Assembly: GCA_963921195.1 (NCBI GenBank)
Contig: OY992540.1
Location: 14,639,136-14,703,135 of the forward strand
Length of the DNA stretch: 64,000 bases
Reading direction: 5' to 3'
From: Pegoplata infirma
Lineage: Eukaryota; Arthropoda; Insecta; Diptera; Anthomyiidae
Below, one piece after another: positions 23,550 to 36,050 of the stretch (positions are counted from its first letter, which is position 1; each line of letters starts with the position of its first letter). Below the pieces are notes generated by a model. It was not told the origin of the DNA, searched no databases, and saw only the letters and a list, made by a program, of their open reading frames with translations. Both the position numbers and the translations under genes were made by a program.

Positions 23550-24094
23550 CTAAATTATAGACATTAGAATTATAGTATGAATTAAATTTAAAACAAAAAA
23601 CATAAAAAAAATATTTAAAATAAATTATAAAAAAATTTTATAATTTATTTAAAGAAAAATCCACAATAATAAAAATTAATTTTAAAAATATATATATTAA
23701 AAAACTTAAAAAAAAAGAAAAAGAATGAAATTAAAAATTTAGCAAAATATAAAAGAAAAAATAAATTTAAAAATTTGTTCTGTATGCATTACAATACTAC
23801 AAAACATTAAAATTTAATATTTAATTACATAAATGTTTTTAAATTACAATACAAAAAAAAATTAAATTAAATAAAAAAATACTAAAAAAAAAATTATTGC
23901 AAATAATGAAAAAGCAAAAGAAAAAAAAAACTAAAAGCCAATGCTTTAATGGTTAAAATTATTTAAAAAAAATAATAATAATTTAGGTTTAAATAAAAAA
24001 AATTTCATTGTATGTACTATATAATCATTAAGATATTTATGTGAATTTTTTTTATTTAAAAATTTTTTTTTTTTTTTGAAAACCTAAATAATTA
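23550..24094. other. Ubl3 3' untranslated region and AT-rich flank
   Basis: Sequence after the stop is almost pure A/T with several AATAAA matches; the first useful one is at 23619-23624, about 70 bp after the stop. In such composition any one match is weak evidence. No other feature is seen before the tandem array. Confidence 0.45.
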
Positions 24095-27010
24095 CAAAAA
24101 AAAAGTATATGTGAGTTAAAACACAGCAAATGTTTTGCTACAGATTTAAAATATTTTATATATATCCCCCAGCCCAAATCACTGGAATTTAGATTCACTT
24201 CCCGAGTTTTTAGGAACTTTCGATTCTAAGGAAGTTAAAAAGTGAACTTTGGTACTTTTTTTATATTTCCAGTAAAAATGGTCCTAAAAATTTGGAATTT
24301 ATGATTCTCTGGCGGAAAAAACAACATTCCTAAAAAGTAATTTTTTAACATTTTTATTTTTGGTACTTCTTTTGGTACTTTTTTATCTCTTAAAATAATG
24401 GTCATAGAAACTTGAATTTTGAAATAGGGGATCCTCTAGCAGAAAATCAATTTTAAAAAAGTACCTATTAGAAATTTCAATTTTGATTGGGTAAAAAGGG
24501 TAAAAAATGTACTTTGGTACTTTTTCTAGCGCCTGAAATAATGCTTCTAGAAACTTAAAGTGTATAATGTAGGATCACCTAGCGAAAAAATGCTGAAAAA
24601 AGTACTTTTAAAAAGTTTTGATGCTAAGCGGGTAAAAAGAGGTAAACAAATTTTACTTTGGTACTTTTTTGATTTCTAAAAAAATGGTCTTATTAACCTG
24701 AAATTTTGAGCATATGATACTTCCGCAAAAAAAAAACACTTTTTAAAAAAGGTTTTTAAAAATTTCGATCCCAATTAAACAAATTGGTACTTTTTTATAA
24801 AAAAGTAATAATTACAAAAAAAGTATATATAAGTTAAAACATCGCAAATGTTTCGCTACAGATTTAAAACATTTTATATATATCCCCCAGCCCAAATCAC
24901 TGGAATTTAGATTAACTTCCCGAAAAATATATTAACTAAGGCTGAGTTTTTGGAAATTTCGATTCTAAGAAAGTTAAAAAGTGAACTTTGGTACTTTTTT
25001 TATATTTTCAGTAAAAATGGTCCTAAAAATTTGGAATTTATGATTCTCTGGCGGAAAAAACAACATTCCTAAAAAGTACTTTTTTAAACTTTTTCTTTTC
25101 GGTACTTCTTTTTGGTACTTTTTTATCTCTTAAAATAATGGCCAAAAAAACTTGAATATTGAAATAGGGGATCCTCTAGCAGAAAATCCATTTTATAAAA
25201 GTACCTATTAGAAATTTAAATTTTGATTGGGTAAAAAGGGTAAAAAATTGTACTTTGGTAGTTTTTCTAGCTGTTGAAATAATGATACTAGAAACTTAAA
25301 GTGTATAATGTAGAATCACCTAGCGAAAAAAAATGCTGAAAAAAAGTACTTTTAAAAAGTTTTGATGCTAAACAGGTAAAAAGAGGTAAACAAACTTTAC
25401 TTTGGTACTTTTTCGATTTCTAAAAAAAATGGTCTTATTAACTTGAAATTTTGAGCATATGATACTTCCGCAAAAAAACACTTTTTAAAAAAGGTTTTTA
25501 AAAATTTCGATCCCAATTAAACAAATTGGTACTTTTTTATAAAAAAGTAATAATTACAAAAAAAGTATATATAAGTTAAAACATAGCAAATGTTTCGCTA
25601 CAGATTTCAAATATTTTATATATATCCCCCAGCCCAAATCACTGAAATTTAGATTAACTTGCCGAAAAATATATTAACTAAGGCTGAGTTTTTGGAAATT
25701 TCGATTTTAAGAAAGTTAAAAAGTGAACTTTGGTACTTTTTTTATATTTTCAGTAAAAATGGTTCTAAAAATTTGGAATTTATGATTCTCTGGCGGAAAA
25801 AACAACATTCCTAAAAAGTACTTTTTTAACTTTTTCTTTTCGGTACTTCTTTTTGGTACTTTTTTATCTCTTAAAATAATGGTCATAGAAACCTGAATTT
25901 GAAATAGGGGATCCACTAGCAGAAAGTCCATTTTATAAAAGTACCTATTAGAAATTTAAATTTTGATTGGGTAAAAAGGTTAAAAAATTTAGTTTGGTAC
26001 TTTTTCTAGCTGTTGAAATAATGGTTCTAGAAACTTAAAATGTATAATGTAGGATCACCTAGCGAAAAAAATGCTGAAAAAAGTACTTTTAAAAAGTTTT
26101 GATGCTAAGCAGTTAAAAAGAAGGGAACAAATTTTACTTTGGTACTTTTTCGATTTCTAAAAAAAAAATGGTCTTATTAACTTGAAATTTTGAGCATATG
26201 ATACTTCCGCAAAAAAACACTTTTTAAAAAAGGTTTTTAAAAATTTCGATCCCAATTAAACAAATGGGTACTTTTTTATAAAAAAAAGTAATAATTACAA
26301 AAAAAGTATATATAAGTTAAAACATAGCAAATGTTTCGCTACAGATTTCAAATATTTTATATATATCCCCCAGCCCAAATCACTGGAATTTAGATTAACT
26401 TCCCGAAAAATATATTAACTAAGGCTGAGTTTTTGGAAATTTCGATTCTAATGAAGTTAAAAAAGTGAACTTTGGTACTTTTTTTATATTTTCAGTAAAA
26501 ATGGTTCTAAAAATTTGGAATTTATGATTCTCTGGCGGAAAAAACAACATTCCTAAAAAGTAATTTTTTAACTTTTTCTATTTGGTATTTCTTTTTGGTA
26601 CTTTTTTATCTCTTAAAATAATGGTCATAGAAACCTGAATTTGAAATAGGGGATCCTCTAGCAGAAAGTCCATTTTATAAAAGTACCTATTAGAAATTTA
26701 AATTTTGATTGGGTAAAAAGGTTAAAAAATTTAGTTTGGTACTTTTTCTAGCTGTTGAAATAATGATACTAGAAACTTAAAGTGTATAATGTAGGATCAC
26801 CTAGCGAAAAAATGCTGAAAAAAAGTACTTTTAAAAAGTGTTGATGCTAAACGGGTAAAAAAAGGTAAACAAATTTTACTTTGGTACTTTTTCGATTTCT
26901 AAAAAAAATGGCCTTATTAACTTGGAATTTTGAGCATATGATACTTCCGCAAAAAAACACTTTTTAAAAAAGGTTTTTAAAAATTTCGATCCCAATTGAA
27001 CAAATTGGTA
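24095..27010 (+). repeat. Higher-order tandem repeat, unit ~720-742 bp, almost four copies
   Basis: The anchor ATATATCCCCCAGCCCAAATCACTG-like block has its CCCCC at 24166, 24884, 25626 and 26367, giving periods of 718, 742 and 741 bp. Each unit holds about five GTACTTTGGTACTTTTT monomers of about 140 bp plus a non-monomer linker with AAGTATATATAAGTTAAAACA. Copies are highly similar, so the amplification is recent compared with the diverged monomers inside it. It lies 550 bp downstream of Ubl3. Confidence 0.88.
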
Positions 27011-27360
27011 CTTTTTTAAAACTAATGGTTCTAGAAACCTAAAACTTGGAGCATTTTGAAAATTCCAATTCTAAGGGTTAAAAAAATGATAAAGTAGTGT
27101 ACCTTGGTACTTTTCTATCTCTTGAAATAATATTAATAAAAATTTCATATTTTAAATGTGAGATTTTTAAAAAAAGTACCTATTGGAAATTTCAATTTTA
27201 ATTGGGTAAAAAGGGTAAAAAATTGTACTTCTGTAATTTTTCGTTTTCTTAAAAATGGTCTTATAAATTAAATTAAAGGTTTTGAACATTAGATATTTCC
27301 GTAAAAAACATTTACAAAAAAAAGTTTTTTGAAAATTTCGATCCCAAGGATACAAATTGG

Positions 27361-27731
27361 TAGTATCCGACCGAACAGTTCGGTCAAAAAACGGCATTGA
27401 CCAAAAATTAATATTTGCAAACATTTTCAACAGCTTTTTCAGATGGCCGTTTGTTTCTGACTATTCTGACTTTCAAATTTAATGGCGAGGACGAAGTTAA
27501 GCTCCAATTTAGATGTTCGGTAACCGAACGTTCGGCAAAATTGAAAAAATTCGGTTACCGAACTTCAAAATTGTAGCTTAACTTCGTACTTATTCTTAAA
27601 TTTTACACTCAGAATCGTCTTCCATCGCCTCAACAATTCTATCCCATATAAAAAAAGTTGTTAAAAGTACTTCCAAATACCAAATTTTTTATTATATGAC
27701 GTTTTTTGCCGAACTGTTCGGTCGGACACTA
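27361..27731. mobile_element. hAT-like MITE with TAGTRTCCGACCGAACAG ends
   Basis: This 371-bp element is inserted in an array monomer. CAAATTGG flanks both ends (27353-27360, 27732-27739), but the repeated flank can be read as up to 12 bp (TACAAATTGGTA), so the exact cut is ambiguous. The interior has a second nested inverted repeat (CGAAGTTAAGCT and its inverse) around TTCGGTAACCGAA. The duplication does not fit nTnnnnAn. Confidence 0.75.
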
Positions 27732-28693
27732 CAAATTGGTACTTTTTGATAACTAATGGTCAAAGAAACTTAAAATTTGGAATGAAGGATCCTCTGGCAG
27801 GAAAAACATTCTAAAAAAGGAACTTTTTAGAAATGACGATTTTTAGGTAAATGGTACTTTTTCTATTTTCTGAAGTTATAATAATAGAAATTTGAAACGT
27901 GGGATCATTTAACAGAAAAAACTGTGCTGCAAAAAAGTACCTTTTGATTTTAATTGGGTTAATAGGAAAAAAATGTACTTTGGAAAAATAATGGTTCTAG
28001 AAACTTGAAATGTGGAATATAAAATCATCCAGCGAAAATCTTTAAGCGAAAAGCAAACATTCTGACAAAAGTACTTTTTAAAAAGTTTTTATGGTAAGGG
28101 GATAAAAGGTGAATCTTGGTACTTTTTTTAATCTGCCGAAATAATATGAAACATGAGTTTTAAAATGTAGGATTATTTGTATACATATATCCAGAAATAT
28201 GATCATAGAAATTAAAAATGTAGGATTATATGGGAGAAAACAATCCGAAAAAGTACTTTTTGAAAATTTCGATTTTAAGAGGTAAAAATGGGTTAAAGTG
28301 TACTTTGGTACTTTTTCTAACTCTTGAAATAATGGTAATAGAAACTTGAAATTGGAAACGTGGGATCCTTCACCAGAAAAAACATTTTGTAAAAAGGATA
28401 AAATTGTACTTTAGTCCTTTTTCTATCTCATGAAATAATGGTTCTGGAAAATTGAAATGTGGAATGTAGTGTCATCCAGCGAAGAAAAACATGCTCTTAA
28501 AAGTACTTTTAAAAAGTTTTGATGCTTAGAGGGTAAAAAGGTTAACTTTGGTAACCTTTTTTAATCTCCGGAAATAATGGTCATAAAAACTTGATTTTTG
28601 AAATGTTGGATCAAAACAAAATATTCCATAAAAAGTTTTTTAGGAATTTTTGATTCTAAAAGGCGGAATTTAACTTTTTTACTTGTTATTGTA

Positions 28694-28931
28694 CACAAAA
28701 AAATTTTTGTTCATAATGAGCCAATGAGTTCTTTCATTAGATCAATAAATTTTTTCATAATGAAAAATTTTCATTAATTTTATAAATTGTTCTTTTTATG
28801 AAACTTTTTCATTAAATTTTTCTGAAAAAATTCATTCATCCTATGAAAAAAATCATTAGCTCACTTCTAATGAATTTTTCATAGATTGTATGAACATTCT
28901 CATAGCTATAATGAACAAAATTCTTTCAGTG
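28694..28931. mobile_element. MITE with CACAAAAAAATTTTTGTTCAT ends, TA duplication
   Basis: The right end reads ATGAACAAAATTCTTTCAGTG, the inverse of a diverged left end, and TA flanks both sides (28692-28693, 28932-28933). The interior alternates CATTAATTTT and ATGAAAAATTTTTC motifs. No coding capacity. Confidence 0.75.
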
Positions 28932-29062
28932 TATTAAATGACTAGAAAATTGTAGTTCTAGAAACTTGAAATTTGAAATATAGGGTCATTCAGTGAAAAA
29001 AAAATAATAAAAAAACACAGATGAAAACTTTGAAACAACTTCCGAACGGAATTCACTCTGTG

Positions 29063-29313
29063 CACTCAGAAACAAAATGAACTCAAAAATGGGAAAATTA
29101 ACTAAATTCAAGGAAAATTGATAATAAATTTAGTTCCTTGTCATGTTTCATTAAATTTATGAATTGTTCTTTTTCATTAAATATATGAACATTTTCATTG
29201 TTACAATGAAAATTTTTTCATCCTATGAAAAAAATCATTAGCTCACTTCTAATGAATTTTTCATAGATTGTATGAACATTTTCATAGCTACAATGAACAA
29301 AATTCTTTCAGTG
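29063..29313. mobile_element. Second copy of the CAC...GTG MITE, chimeric left end
   Basis: The right ~180 bp, and the array sequence beyond it (TATTAAATGAGTAAAAAATTG), duplicate 28750-28970. The left end is instead CACTCAGAAACAAAATGAAC. The copied flank means at least the right part arose by segmental duplication rather than independent transposition. Confidence 0.6.
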
Positions 29314-29600
29314 TATTAAATGAGTAAAAAATTGTAGTTCTAGAAACTTGAAATTTGTAATATTGAGTCATCCAGCGAAAAAAAAAACTTGTTGGCAAAA
29401 GTACTTTTTAGAAAGTTTCAGTTCTTAGAGATAATAATTACTGTACTTTGGTACTTTTTCAATCTCCAGAAATAATGCTTATAAAAACTTGATTTTTGAA
29501 ATGTAGGATGCTTCATCAAAACAAAACATTCTGAAAAAAATTATGATTTTGTAATTCTAAGATGGTAAAAAGAGTTTAAAATACTATAAAAATGGTCTTA

Positions 29601-30969
29601 TAAGCTTGAAATTTGGAACATAGGATGCTTCCGTAATAAAAAAAACACACAGGAATGCTTTGAGATATCGTCGTTTAAAATTTTTGGTAAAAAATGCTCC
29701 CCAAGTTACGAAAAATTTACTAAAATAGTGGAAAAAAAAACTTCCTCTAATTATAGAAGATAATTATGATGAACTAATTGGTAGTAAATTACGTCCTAAA
29801 ACTAAAGAAGAGAAATATGTTTTAAAAATAAATATCTTTTTCATACATTTAGGGAAAATTTCTTTGGCGGCAAGAATTTCTTCCATGTATTAGATAATTC
29901 CATTTAAGGAGAATTAAGAATTATTTAGCAATACATGAACTATTTTTTTCCTAACAGTTAAGAAAATTTCTAAACTTTTAGTTAAATTAAACTTAATTGT
30001 AGGAAAGTTTATTAACTATTTTTAAGGAAGTTGTGTCCCAAATTTAGTTCGGTATTTTTTTTAAGTGTGATAGGCTCCATACTTGTAAAAATTGGGTTTA
30101 TATTATAATGTGGAATTTATTTTTCTGTAGCAAAACATTTGTTATGAAACTTCTCCTATATAAAAATTAATTTAATTAAATTAAAAACAAAAAAAAAAAA
30201 CATGTGTAATATTTAAAATTAATAAGTATATAAATATAAAAAAAAAATAAATATGTAGATAATTATGTTGAAATTATTTTAAATGTTTTAAGCCTTTTAA
30301 AAAAAATTTAATTAAATACATATGTAGCTAAATTATAAACAAGAAAAAACAAAAATTATTTAAATATTACAATAATAATAAAAAATGAAAACAAATCTGA
30401 ATAATAAGTTATTGATTATAATGAGTTTATTGCAAAATTTTGTTAAACAAAAATTTAAATGTTAAATTATTTCCATATTCTAATTTATTTAACAAATTCG
30501 AAAGTATATGGTGTCAGCCAAGAAATTGTTCTAAAAAAAAACTTTTTAATGTAGAAAAATTAAATTTTAAACACAACTGTATTAATTTTATTCAAAACAA
30601 AAAAAAAAAACAAAAAATTTAAAATTTAAAATTCTCAGCAAATAGTTTGTTTTTTAAAATTTTTCATTTACTTCAGCATACATATAATTTTTTATTAAGA
30701 AATTTAATAAGAGTCTATAAACTAAACAACCTGAATATCAATTATTTCAAATGATCTTGTTAAACTGTAATCTTACACTCAAAAAAATACTTTTAAAGCT
30801 ACCAAAAACATACGCGTAATGTTTCGAGTCAAGTAAGTTTGAAGTCGTAATGTTTTTTTTGTAAGCCTAAAAGTATGCACTCCTTTATTACACATAACTA
30901 GGGCAACAGAAAACTAGCATTTATGAATTTATTTTGAGGCCTAAAACTATACTATATCAAATAATAGTA
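29601..30969. other. AT-rich sequence, no gene
   Basis: Composition is very A/T rich, with poly(A) runs and LINE-like low-complexity frames but no recognisable protein. A possible short MITE starts CACTCAAAAAAATACTTTT at about 30777; I could not define its right end. Confidence 0.5.
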
Positions 30970-31390
30970 TCGTAAAATTAAATAAATGAAAGCAAATGTT
31001 TTTGGTATAAGTAAGACATCCTTAAACCTTCAAGAGGAGGAAGTCAGGAAATTCCTTCATAATTTTTTATTGTTTTTAATCGAATTTCAAAAATGGTCAA
31101 ATATTGAAAAAAATGGTCAAATTTGTCTCGAGTTACCTTGTTTAAATATTTATCAAATTAAAACGAAATGCACTACAATCTCAAAAATTTATATTCTTGT
31201 TAAGTTTTGTATGGGCTATCGTTTAAAATTTTTTTCTTTCGAAAATTTTCAGAACCTGTTCTGAAATTTACCATTTTTAAAAAAAGTCAATTTATCAAAA
31301 ATCCGGCCACTTTTTTTTAAGTTTAGATGTTTGCCCATCCACACAAAAAAATTCAGATCTGGGTTTTTTCTTTTTTTTTCGAGTAAATCC
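30970..31390 (+). repeat. Partial copy of the TATGAGGC foldback arm
   Basis: The blocks TGGTCAAATATTGAAAAAAATGG-like, CGAGTTACCTTGTTTAAATA, TTTTGTATGGGCTATCG and GATGTTTGCCCATCCACAC follow the same order as the left arm at 15200-15480. The uninterrupted CCATCCACAC here shows what the target looked like before the hAT MITE entered the 15-kb copy. Confidence 0.7.
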
Positions 31391-33540
31391 AAGGTTGGCA
31401 ATCGAAACGAATAACGGTACCGATATCGGTATTGGTATTGTTTTTTATTTTATTTCGGTATCGGTATTTGAGTGGAATCGATTACGGTAATACCGATACC
31501 GAAACGTTTTAATACTAAACACTAGGTCATCCGATCAAATCTAAACTATCTAATTTCGTTTCGTAATACCTGCCTAACGATGGCCACAGAAAAGCTGATG
31601 GTAGGAAGAATTATGAAACAATTCTGCAAGAGTATCTTCAGTCGGCCACCAGCTATCAAAGTTTGAAAAAATTTCAAAACAGCAATTTTGGTCCACAGAT
31701 GCTGATTTTCAAATATAAAAATTTTTGTTTAACCAAATTCGCCTCAAAAGTTGGAAGATGATGGATGATATGTTATGTAAAAGATATTTAAAACAAATGT
31801 TGGTCCAAAAATACTGATTAGCATCTATCAAAAAATCCTTGTGCACCAAAATCACACATCGCGAATTAAATACAAATCCCAAAAAACCAAGGTTGGCAAT
31901 CGAAACGAATAACGGTATGGATATCGGTATTGGTATCGTTTTTTTATTTATTCGGTATTTAGAAATATTTTATTTTGAGTAAAAAACTTCTTTTAGTCAT
32001 TTTTGAAAAAAAAAAAATTTACATTTTTTTTTTTTTGAGTGTAAATTTTTTTTCGAGTGTAAATTTTTTTTTTTGTTTTAGTATAAAAATGTTTGTGAGT
32101 GACAAGAATACTTTGTAACATATTTTCCTGACTCATCAGTTTTATTAAAGCTGGTTTCACAGTACATGAGTAGTAGGTTCACAGAGTTGCATTTGGTGTG
32201 TGTAAGTATTAGTGACAGCACACGGTGTAACTTTTGACGTTTCATACAAAACGTAAACAAACTACATACACAAAAGCTCAAACGTACAGGTACACTTACA
32301 CTAGGCAGCGATGATAATTCTGTACTAAAAACCATACCACCATATTGGAAAGTACGCAATTAGCACCATTGTTTGCATACTAGTCTGTACTGTGGCTGGT
32401 TTAAAGGTTTTTTCAACAAGTGAATTTAAGGTGAACCCAATCTGAAATTCACGGTTTTCCTAATAACTTTTGAACCACCTGACCGATTTGGCTGAAATTC
32501 AATACGAACCAGGCCAGGGGAACGGCACATATATACGCCAAGCTTCAGCATCCTCAGGATTGCCTTTCGAAAGTAAGCGTATTTTTTTATCTCGAAATGC
32601 CTAAACGAATGGCCTAAATTCAGTCTTTTGCTCATAGCTTTTGAAGCACTGGACCGCTTTTGCTGGACATTTTCCTATGTCTTTATTTTTACCTTTCTTT
32701 TTTGTTTGAGCTGAAAAGGGTCCAATAAGTTTCTAGTGGAATATTTCTATAATTTATTTCCCTCCCGCATCGCGGTTAAAGTAAAAACCCCAAAGATTGA
32801 AAAACAAATTACATATTTTATCTTATTTCTAGACAACCAAGTTTTTTTTGTTGGTGTTATCTATTTGGAAAAATAGGTATTCCCTGTCTAGACAAGATCA
32901 CATTCAAAAATATTGCAAACAATTTTTTTCGCGAATTATGGGACTTTTATGGACGATTTCTACGAGTTAAGCCACTTCAAAAAATTATACCATGATGGAA
33001 AACCTCCTGCTAGTATTCCAAATGCCTTTCCCGAAGTAATATAAATATCAAAAAAATCCTTGAATACCCACATCACGGATTAAATAAAAATCCCAAAAAA
33101 ACTTTACTATACAAGAAAGTTTCTATTGAGAGTCAAAATGAATTCATAAAAATTTCTTGAAAATCAATAATTTTCTTTTGCTCTCGCATCGCGGTTGAAG
33201 TATGGCTTTTTTGAAATTTTTATTTAATTCAAGATGTGGGTGCCAAAACATTTTTTTGATTTTTATGAGACTTTGGTGAGGCATTTGGAGAACGATTCTT
33301 CATTTAGATAAAGCAAAAAATTTACAAACGTTCTATTATTTTTTTTTTTTTTTTAAAAACATGGTTTTTAAGAAAAACCGTTTCAATACCGGTACGTACC
33401 GATACCGAAGGAAAAGGTTTTTGGATACCGGTATCCGATACCAAAACTGAGTTTCGGTATTGGTATTGGTACCGGTATCCAATTTAAAGGGTTTTGAAAC
33501 GGATAACGGTATTGAAAATGTATCGATTGCCAACATTGGT
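31391..33540. mobile_element. Composite inverted-repeat element with GTTGGCAATCGA ends
   Basis: Left ends GTTGGCAATCGAAACG occur twice in the same orientation (about 31394 and 31887); one right end, CGATTGCCAAC, is near 33527-33537. Terminal zones are dense in TCGGTATTGGTAT and ACCGGTATCC motifs. The block 32990-33100 and the block 33200-33300 are inversely related, as are two GCATCGCGGTT blocks. A section at 32080-32410 has higher GC and no recognisable relationship. The duplication could not be resolved. Confidence 0.55.
32405..32740. repeat. Dispersed repeat: TGAACCCAATCTGAAATTC ... CTTTTGAACCACTGGACCG
   Basis: The block is repeated at about 49165-49440 in the receptor intron, with the same order: CCCAATCTGAAATTC, then TAACTTTTGAACCACTGGACCG, then TGCCAAACTTCAG-like. 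Non-coding. It is probably an internal part of the same transposon family as 38891-39450, because at 49440 it runs on into that family's GGACGGACGGACATCGCTAG tract. Confidence 0.6.
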
Positions 33541-34690
33541 AAAAACACAATTTTTTTTGAGTGCAAACAAAGCCAAATACATCATTAAATATCACATCAA
33601 TAGTAAATTTCTTAATAAAAAATCTTTAAATCTTCGGTTAAAAAAAATTATTAAAGCAATTTTTTTTTCTTTATAATTCTGCATTAACTTTACTAAAATT
33701 TTTAATTAAAAACAAATATTTAAAATCATATTTTAATAGCAAAATTTTGTTAAAGAAAGTTAAATGAAAAAAAAAATAAAAATAAAAATCTGTTAAATAT
33801 TTTAAACTTACAAAACAAAAAAAAAACCAAAACACTTTTAAAAGAATCAAAAAATAAATATAATAAACTTTATTTGATGGAAGGTTTAAAAAAAATATAT
33901 TATGAAAAGAAAAACTAATAAATATAAACCACAAATTAAAAATACTAGCCACTTTAAACATAAAATAAATAAAATAATAAAAACAAAAAAATATACAGTT
34001 AATACAAAAAGAAAATAGTAATTAATAAAAACAACAAAAATAAAATAAAAATAAATACATAATTAAGGTAAAATTTGCTTTAAAACAAATACTAAAATAT
34101 TTGCTTGATAAAAAAATAATAAAAAAATAAATAAAATACAAAAATGATGAATGAACGTACATTAAAAATGTTGTAATATAAAAAAAATCCTTTTTCGTAA
34201 AAAAAACCAAACAAAAATTAACTTCTTTAAACATAAACTCATATTATATCAATAATATAAAATCATTTTTTTGAATTTTCATCTATGTATTTAAAAACAA
34301 AAATAAAAAATAATAATAATTGGCAATAATAAATATTTTATAATTTTTTTTTTTTTTGTATATGTAAATTTGTTTTCCTATTCGGGTCTGTGTATATTTT
34401 TTTATTTTATTTTGTAATTTTAAATTTTTAAATGTACTATAAAATTTTATTTAAATTAAATTTATAAAGAAAAAAAACAAATTTCGATTAGTTAAAATTT
34501 AGTTGTATTAGTTTTGTTAAAATATATTTTAATTATCTAACTATTAAAAGAAAAATATATATATTTAATAAACAAAAAAGATTAAAAATTAAAAAAAAAA
34601 AAAAACTATTTGTAAATTTATTTAAAATTGTTTGTAGGGATGTTAACACTGGAATTACAAGCATCAAACTTTATTCAAAGACGCAGATCC
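33541..34690. other. Very AT-rich sequence, no gene
   Basis: The section is dominated by A/T with many AAAAAATAAATA runs. Frames here are translations of low-complexity DNA (K/N or F/Y/L-rich). I see no repeat with clear boundaries. Confidence 0.5.
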
Positions 34691-35282
34691 AGGTTTTCCC
34701 AGTTGGCAACGTCCTCGAGCCATCCTCAGTGACGGAGCGGTGACATGTCAGAGTCACTGCTGACATCCACAAGACATCTCTATGTACTGGGTTGAGGACA
34801 GTTTCATACAAATTTTCAAAATGTCCTCACTCAAAGTCAGCAGTGGTCAGGGATGACCTTCTGGGGACATGTCACCTAAGACTTCTTTGGGGAAATGTCT
34901 GACGTAGGTCATGCGAAAATACAAAAATTTTGCGTATTTCCTTTAGTTTTTACGTTGGAAAATGTGTCGCTGAGGAAATTTCCACAGTGATTCCTTGAGG
35001 AAATGTCTTCAGGTTCTGACAAATCATAGATAATCCTTGATGACATGTCCTAACATTGTCAGCAGTGAATGTTTGCTTTAAGAGTGTGGACAATTCCTCT
35101 AAGACGTCTAAAAGGAAATGTCTTCAGAATAGCAGTATATTAAATTAGAATTTTAAATCTGGGCAACTCTTCAATTTCCAAGAAAAAGATGGCAATATTA
35201 TCGATTTATTTAAAATAAAATCAAAATCTAACAAGTAGAATAAAAGTAATAAATAGACAAACAATTTTCAAAATACAGTTTG

Positions 35283-35345
35283 GAACAAGTAGTTAGGTGT
35301 GGGACTAATAAACTGGAGGTTCCCGGTTCAAATCCAGTTGGGACT
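35283..35345 (+). other. tRNA-like segment with B-box, copy 1
   Basis: GTTCCCGGTTCAAATCC contains a B-box (GGTTCAAATCC) that differs from the pol III consensus at one base. A weak A-box candidate, TAGTTAGGTGT, lies about 35 bp upstream. The T-stem and acceptor stem do not pair properly, so this is not a functional tRNA gene. It may be a tRNA-derived remnant in the foldback. Confidence 0.45.
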
Positions 35346-35710
35346 AAAAAAAGCGAAAAGTTTTTTCTAAATATGAGAAAGATAATTTATAAAGGAAAAT
35401 GGATAAAAGTAAAAACTAAAGGAAATACGAAATTTTTTTGTATTTTCGCATGACCTACGTCAGACATTTCCCCAAAGAAGTCTTAGGTGACATGTCCCCA
35501 GAAGGTCAGCCCTGACCACTGCTGACTTTGAGTGAGGACATTTTGAAAATTTGTATGAAACTGTCCTCAACCCAGTACATAGAGATGTCTTGTGGATGTC
35601 AGCAGTGACTCTGACATGTCATCGCTCCGTCACTGAGGATGGCTCGAGGACGTTGCCAACTGGGCCATTTTCCTTTATAAATTATCTTTCTCATATTTAG
35701 AAAAAACTTT

Positions 35711-35786
35711 TCGCATTTTTTAGTCCCAACTGGATTTGAACCCGGAACCTCCAGTTTATTAGTGCCACACCTAACTACATGTTCCA
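35711..35786 (-). other. tRNA-like segment with B-box, inverted copy 2
   Basis: This is the inverted partner of 35283-35345. It reads GGTTCCGGGTTCAAATCCAG on the minus strand and has the same B-box. Differences between the copies (CCCGG versus CCGGG) show independent drift and no restoration of the stem. Confidence 0.45.
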
Positions 35787-36050
35787 AACTTTATTTTGAA
35801 AATTGTTTGTCTATTTATTACTTTTATTCCACTTGTTAGATTTTGATTTTATTTTAAATAAATCGATAATATTGCCAACTTTTTGTTGGAAATTGAAGAG
35901 ATGTCCAGATTTAAAATTCTAATTTAATATACTGCTATTCTGAAGACATTTCCTTTTAGACGTCTTAGAGGAATTGTCCGCACTCTTAAAGCAAACATTC
36001 AGTGCTGACAATGTTAGGACATGTCATCAAGGATTACATATGATTTGTCA

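Larger units (their letters stand above)
27011..29600 (+). repeat. Degenerate continuation of the GTAC monomer array, forward
   Basis: Monomers continue with markers TGTACTTTGGTACTTTTTC near 28300 and GTACTTTGGTACTTTTTC near 29443, but spacing is irregular and no higher-order period is visible. Three MITEs interrupt it (27361-27731, 28694-28931, 29063-29313). Confidence 0.7.

Noticed and set aside
32078..32635. Minus-strand frames of 93 and 69 residues in a less AT-rich stretch
   Set aside because: No family resemblance. The second frame lies in a dispersed repeat also found at 49165-49440.
35283..35345. A tRNA gene
   Set aside because: Only the B-box is good. The T-stem has mismatches, no 7-bp acceptor stem forms, and the segment is part of a transposable element in two diverged copies.
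35599..35787. A 62-residue minus-strand frame
   Set aside because: It spans the inverted A'/B' junction of the CCCAG foldback, including the tRNA-like segment, and is not conserved in the other arm.
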